Below are positions 60,944-64,000 of a stretch of DNA of 64,000 bases, one piece after another. Under the pieces are notes generated by a model. That model was not told the origin of the DNA and made no database searches. It worked only from the letters and a program-made list of their open reading frames with translations. Made by a program: the position numbers and the translations under genes. This DNA is from Nonomuraea aurantiaca. Lineage in GTDB: Bacteria > Actinomycetota > Actinomycetes > Streptosporangiales > Streptosporangiaceae. Numbering within the stretch: position 1 is the first letter of the stretch; every line of letters starts with the position of its first letter. Location: assembly GCF_020215705.1 (NCBI RefSeq), contig NZ_JAIWNB010000039.1, positions 17,773 through 81,772 of the forward strand. Reading direction: 5' to 3'.

Positions 60944-61442
60944 TTAGCCTCTTCTCGTGGTGCGCGGTCGGGTCTCTCGCGCGTCGGATGATGTGATTCG
61001 TCGCTGTACCGAGGCGGTCGTCACGCCCCCGCTCTCATGCCGGTCGAGCTTGCCCCGGGTCACCAGGTCGTGGACGCCCTGACGGGTGATGCCGAGCATC
61101 GCGCCCGCCACCGCGTAGGAGAGGGCCTCCGCCGCCGGGTGGCCGACCCTGCGGACCATGACCTGGCCGAGCGGGGTCTGCCACCACCCTGGCGGCGGGT
61201 TGAAGCCGTGGTCACCGGGATAGAGCGTGATCACCAGGCGGATCGCGGTGAACCGGGCGATGTCCTCGTCCTCACTACCAGCGCGAGCGCCCACGCCCCG
61301 GCGCGCTCGACCACCCGGCTGCGCACCCGCGACAAATCTGATCGTGACTCCAGCAGGATCTCCAGCGGATCGAGCAGGCGCACCTCCACCAGACCGATCA
61401 GCTGGGAAGTCAGCTCGCCCCAGGACGGGAGCTCCTCCTCAT
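60944..61442 (-). pseudogene. HTH (excisionase/MerR-like) regulator broken by frameshifts
   Basis: Coding sequence begins after ATG 61442 as EEELPSWGELTSQLIGLVEV, RLLDPLEILLESRSDLSRVR, then continues in another frame as GSEDEDIARFTAIRLVITLY, PGDHGFNPPPGWWQTPLGQV and the HTH AGAMLGITRQGVHDLVTRGK. One base is missing just after the ATG (ATGAGGAGG where ATGGAGGAG fits), and one in CTGGTAGTG near 61280 (CTGGGTAGTG fits). Both are G-run deletions, so sequencing error is possible. If repaired, it is a ~165-aa DNA-binding protein ahead of the aldo-keto reductase. Confidence 0.65.
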
Positions 61443-61447
61443 GGCAC

Positions 61448-61507
61448 CTCCAAGCTACTTGACGCCAACTATCAAGTACTGGACAGGTCGCGTCAAGTAG
61501 CTTGGAG
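61448..61507 (-). promoter_or_regulatory. Promoter with 17-bp inverted repeat and three TCAAGTA boxes
   Basis: Arms 61448-61464 and 61491-61507 are exact reverse complements (CCAAGCTACTTGACG core). A third TCAAGTA lies between them (61472-61478). On the minus strand, TTGACG and GATAGT are 17 bases apart, a good sigma-70 promoter, and a GGAGGTG site precedes ATG 61442. The boxes overlap the promoter, so this is a likely autoregulatory operator. Confidence 0.65.
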
Positions 61508-61631
61508 ACGATCTTTCACAAGAACTGGCCGACAATGGCTCAACCCACGTCGGCGGCCTCGCGAACCGCAGCGCCGCCACCACTCAACCCCGACCAAGTT
61601 CGTTGAGCCGTGAAACGACGGCCCCTCCCGA
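61508..61631. other. Short gap
   Basis: No gene is supported between the HTH promoter and the anti-sigma-like relic. Confidence 0.4.
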
Positions 61632-62206
61632 TTACGGGCCGGCAGCTCTTCGCCGGGCACCGACCGCGTGATGAGAATGCGGACGGATCAACCGATCACC
61701 ACGAGCGAAGGGCATCAATAGCCATCCCCAGAAAACTGCTGTCCGGGCACTTTGTACGTCACCGGGCCCGGGCTTGTCGAGGTACCGGTATCGCGTCGCG
61801 ATGTAGACCCATTGGTCCGGGCGGGGCGCGGTGAACGGTCGGCGCAAAGCGGCCTGCGCCGCGTTGTTCAAGACCGTCTGCGCTTTGGCGGCGGGAACGT
61901 ACAGGCCTGGAATGGCCCGGCGAGGGGTGCCGTCTCCGCCAGGATTTCCCAGGATGAGCGCACCCGTGGTGATCGCGGCGGCGAGCGCGCCGACGATCAT
62001 GATGCGCCACTCATGCGAGGCAGCCGGAAACGGGGTGCGGACCTGCTGCCTGTCGCTCCCGGCGGGAGGCGGCCCGGTTCGGCCTCGGCGGTGATCAAGG
62101 TCAGCAGCGTTCGCGCCTCCGGGTCGGCAGGGTGGCCTCCCGGCTGGCCGTAAGCGACCCGGGCCAGCGCCCTGGTCATGGCGTCAAGCTCGTCGGTGTT
62201 CTTCAC
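61632..62206 (-). pseudogene. CU044_5270-type anti-sigma-like membrane protein, frameshifted and truncated
   Basis: From GTG 62206 the sequence reads KNTDELDAMTRALARVAYGQ, DPEARTLLTLITAEAEPGRL. After a one-base loss near 62060 it continues in another frame as RTPFPAASHEWRIMIVGALA, AAITTGALILGNPGGDGTP, KAQTVLNNAAQAALRRPFTA and PRPDQWVYIATRYRYLDKPG. Similarity stops near 61750. The family (one membrane helix, extracytoplasmic tail) is typically encoded directly after ECF sigma genes in Streptosporangiales-like genomes. Confidence 0.6.
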
Positions 62207-62625
62207 AGCGGCCTCTCCGCCGGCGCGAACCGGCTTTCCGGCGTTGAAGGGATGCCCCTTGTGGGCCAGTGCGCGGGAAAAGCGGCGGCGGGCGCGGTGC
62301 AGCCTGACGCGTACGACGTTGCGCGACAGGCCCAGCGCCGTGGCGATCTCCTTGTGGTCCAGGCCCTCCCAGGCGACCAGCCCCAGCAGTTCCCGGTCAT
62401 CGTCGGGCAGGGCCCGGAATATGCGGGCGATCGCTTCCTGATCGAGCCTGCTGTCGGGGGATTCGGCGTACCGATCGGCCATCTTCAGGTCGAGTTCGGC
62501 GCTGCGGGCCTTACGGCGGGCCTCGCTACGGTGATGGTTGGCCAGCACGTTGCGTGCCACGCCGTAGAGCCACAACGTGGCCTCCTGGCCTGGCGGCAGA
62601 TCGTCCATCCGCCGCCAGGCGATCC
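62207..62625 (-). pseudogene. ECF sigma factor, N-terminally truncated
   Basis: The remaining part encodes the end of region 2 (AWRRMDDLPPGQEATLWLYG, VARNVLANHHRSEARRKARS) and region 4 (AIARIFRALPDDDRELLGLV, KEIATALGLSRNVVRVRLHR). Sequence upstream of AWRRMDD is lost where the promoter of the 62672 gene now begins. At the 3' end the frame runs without a stop into the anti-sigma-like gene. A lost base at the original GTGA overlap would explain this. It cannot recognise a -10 element as it stands. Confidence 0.7.
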
Positions 62626-62634
62626 CTTGTGCGC

Positions 62635-62671
62635 TTGACCTCAAGTCGAGTTGAGGTTGGATGCTAGACCA
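62635..62671 (+). promoter_or_regulatory. SoxR-box-like MerR-type promoter
   Basis: TTGACC (62635-62640) and GATGCT (62660-62665) are separated by 19 bases, the long spacer typical of MerR/SoxR-activated promoters. The spacer holds CCTCAAGTCGAGTTGAGG (62639-62656), which closely matches SoxR boxes of actinomycetes. Transcription should start at or next to the ATG at 62672, giving a leaderless mRNA. No SoxR gene is in the window. Confidence 0.7.
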
Positions 62672-63643
62672 ATGCGAGCCATCATGGCAGCCCGATTCGG
62701 CGCCCCTCATGTTCTGGAACTGGTTGACCTGCCCACACCATCGCCGGGAGCAGGACAACTCGGTATCGATGTAGCTGTCGTGGGCGTGACCTGGATGGAC
62801 ACCCTGATTCGCGCCGGCAACGGTCCCGAGGTGTTCGCGGTGGATCCGCCGTATGTTCCTGGCGGTGCGGTCGCGGGTACGATCGCCGCAGTCGGGGCCG
62901 GGGTGGACGGCAGCTGGCGGGGCACCCGGGTGGTCGCCCGAGCAGTGAGCGACGGGTACGGCGGAGGTTATGCCGACACGGTGATCGCCGCGCTGGAGAC
63001 CGCCTTCCCGGTGCCAGTGGGGCTCGACCTGCGTAGCGCCATGGCCGTGATGGACGATGGCAGCACCGCTCTGGCCTTGCTGGAGAAGACCCCGATACGG
63101 ATGGGAGAGCGGGTCTTGGTGGCGCCGGGGGTAGGAGGTCTCGGCAATCTCCTTGTGCAGCTGGCTCTTGCGGCGGGGGCGACGGTCATCGCCGCCGTGC
63201 ATGGAACGAAGAAGCGCTCCATAGCGCTGGAGCTGGGTGCCGAGGCGGTCGACTACTCCATGCCGGCCTGGCCCGACCAGGTGCGCATGCTCACCGGCGG
63301 GTACGGAGTGGATGCGGTGTTCGACGGAATCGGTGGCCAGATCGGCGCGGCGGCGGCATCCCTGCTCGGGGACGGTGGCCGGTTCTCCGGGTACGGCATG
63401 ACCAGCGGCGCGCAGACCGTGATCAGTGACGTGGACCGGCGGCGGCTCACGGTGGTGGACATGTCACAGCTCCCGGAATTTTGGCCGGACAATCCACGGC
63501 GGGTGACGCATGTGCTGAGCGAAGCCGCCGCAGGGCGACTGGCTCCGATCATCGGTCAGAGCTATCCGCTGGCGGAGGCCGCCACCGCGCACGCCGACAT
63601 CGAAGCACGCCGCTTCACGGGCAAGACCGTGCTTCTGACATGA
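62672..63643 (+). CDS. Zinc-independent MDR-family NADPH:quinone reductase-like protein
   Basis: The product has 323 aa: IMAARFGAPHVLELVDLPTP, YVPGGAVAGTIAAVGAGVDG, and the nucleotide-binding VLVAPGVGGLGNLLVQLALA, SIALELGAEAVDYSM. No structural or catalytic zinc Cys cluster is visible, as in quinone reductases. The start is ATG 62672. A TTG at 62651 in frame lies inside the operator and is rejected. With the SoxR-box-like promoter, induction by redox-cycling compounds is the likely control, in line with SoxR-controlled reductases of Streptomyces. Confidence 0.9.
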   Translation: MRAIMAARFGAPHVLELVDLPTPSPGAGQLGIDVAVVGVTWMDTLIRAGNGPEVFAVDPPYVPGGAVAGTIAAVGAGVDGSWRGTRVVARAVSDGYGGGYADTVIAALETAFPVPVGLDLRSAMAVMDDGSTALALLEKTPIRMGERVLVAPGVGGLGNLLVQLALAAGATVIAAVHGTKKRSIALELGAEAVDYSMPAWPDQVRMLTGGYGVDAVFDGIGGQIGAAAASLLGDGGRFSGYGMTSGAQTVISDVDRRRLTVVDMSQLPEFWPDNPRRVTHVLSEAAAGRLAPIIGQSYPLAEAATAHADIEARRFTGKTVLLT

Positions 63644-63919
63644 CATCCATGCCTGCCTGTGTGGTAGCAGTGAGCACCAGGTCTTCGACCTGCTGCTCAC
63701 TGAGCCGGTCCATCAACTTCTCGATAGCGCTCCTGCGCGGTGCGCATCGCCGCGGCGGGCCGACGAGTCCTTCGGGTCGACCCAATCCTGGCTCCATTAT
63801 GGACATAGGCATTTCAACGAGCGCCAGATACCCACGCCTTTCATATCTGTGCGGCTCGAAAAGATCGTTCTACCAGTTCAGAGACACCTTCTCAGCTTGT
63901 TCTTTATCCTCCGGATTGT
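63644..63919 (-). pseudogene. Coding scrap and gap
   Basis: The minus strand around 63650-63745 encodes AIEKLMDRLSEQQVEDLVLT then ATTQAGMDV, a helical fragment with no recognisable family. The remaining bases to 63919 hold nothing I can name. Confidence 0.3.
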
Positions 63920-64000
63920 TGGAGTGCTGCGAGGGTGCGGCCGCGTTTGACGGTCTTGCCCACGTCGTAGCGGGGTGCGGGGTGGCGGTTGGGGATGCCG
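63920..64000 (-). CDS. C-terminal end of a gene continuing beyond the window
   Basis: The minus strand reads GIPNRHPAPRYDVGKTVKRG then RTLAALQQSGG and a TAA stop near 63920. The basic, repeat-like ending resembles transposase C-termini, but too little is present for a firm call. The 5' part lies outside. Confidence 0.4.

Noticed and set aside
1..64000. tRNA, rRNA or phage att core sites
   Set aside because: I scanned for tRNA-like cloverleaf and CCA-flanking patterns and conserved rRNA segments by eye and found none. This is weak evidence without a covariance-model search.

Overview
The window is very GC-rich (about 70 percent), with frequent GTG starts, 4-base ATGA/GTGA overlaps and many actinobacterial family types, such as HxlR and PucR regulators, DUF6262-like proteins, CU044_5270-like anti-sigma partners and pentapeptide-repeat membrane proteins. 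It is most simply a filamentous actinomycete chromosome. A Streptosporangiales-like host (Nonomuraea/Actinomadura type) is my guess from gene style, not a demonstrated fact. No tRNA, rRNA or CRISPR array was seen.

Bases 1-10.7 kb hold one tight plus-strand operon. It encodes the end of a peptide ABC transporter (a DppC-DppD fusion followed by a DppF-type ATPase), an S9 peptidase fused to a beta-lactamase-fold serine hydrolase, a GNAT acyltransferase, an enolase-superfamily MenC/N-succinylamino-acid-racemase homologue, a GMC oxidoreductase and an aldehyde dehydrogenase. Together they look like uptake, hydrolysis and stereo-inversion of an unusual, probably D-residue-containing peptide, with oxidation of an alcohol group.

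Bases 10.7-18.1 kb carry decayed membrane genes and a regulatory/conflict cluster: small membrane proteins, an HTH/coiled-coil/pseudo-receiver/LuxR fusion, a perfect 18-bp palindrome, a second regulator-like gene, and a STAND-type NTPase that has lost its P-loop and kept its TPRs.

Bases 18.1-24 kb are a graveyard of IS30, IS256 and IS5-type fragments and broken host genes. Bases 24.4-28.1 kb hold a pentapeptide membrane protein and a large multipass membrane protein. Bases 28.1-31.4 kb hold Tn3 and ISAs1 remnants around a four-repeat hemopexin-like gene of lower GC.

Bases 31.5-35.7 kb centre on a caspase-fold protease with an effector-associated N-terminus and a membrane C-terminus. Bases 36.7-42.4 kb encode two secreted lectin-tailed glycosidases (GH95 and GH54) and a MarP-like lipoprotein protease. 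Bases 42.6-44.6 kb hold chimeric TniB/TniA/DUF6262/tyrosine-recombinase remnants and a perfect 54-bp palindrome.

Bases 44.7-50.4 kb hold a membrane protein, a two-component system, a pentapeptide remnant, and an HxlR regulator divergent from an oxidoreductase. Bases 50.7-53.3 kb hold a decayed repeat protein and a PucR-D-amino-acid-oxidase chimera. Bases 53.4-57.9 kb hold a DksA/TraR zinc-finger protein, a minimal MreB-like actin, small exported proteins and an accessory fused SecDF. Bases 58-64 kb hold scrambled Tn3 pieces, an acetyltransferase, an aldo-keto reductase, a frameshifted HTH gene with a repeated operator, a truncated ECF sigma/anti-sigma pair, and a quinone-reductase-like gene behind a SoxR-box-like promoter.

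The recurrent theme is intact, well-organised operons embedded in very heavily rearranged accessory DNA. Several lesions are single-base deletions at G runs, so sequencing indels must be excluded before all of them are accepted as true pseudogenes.
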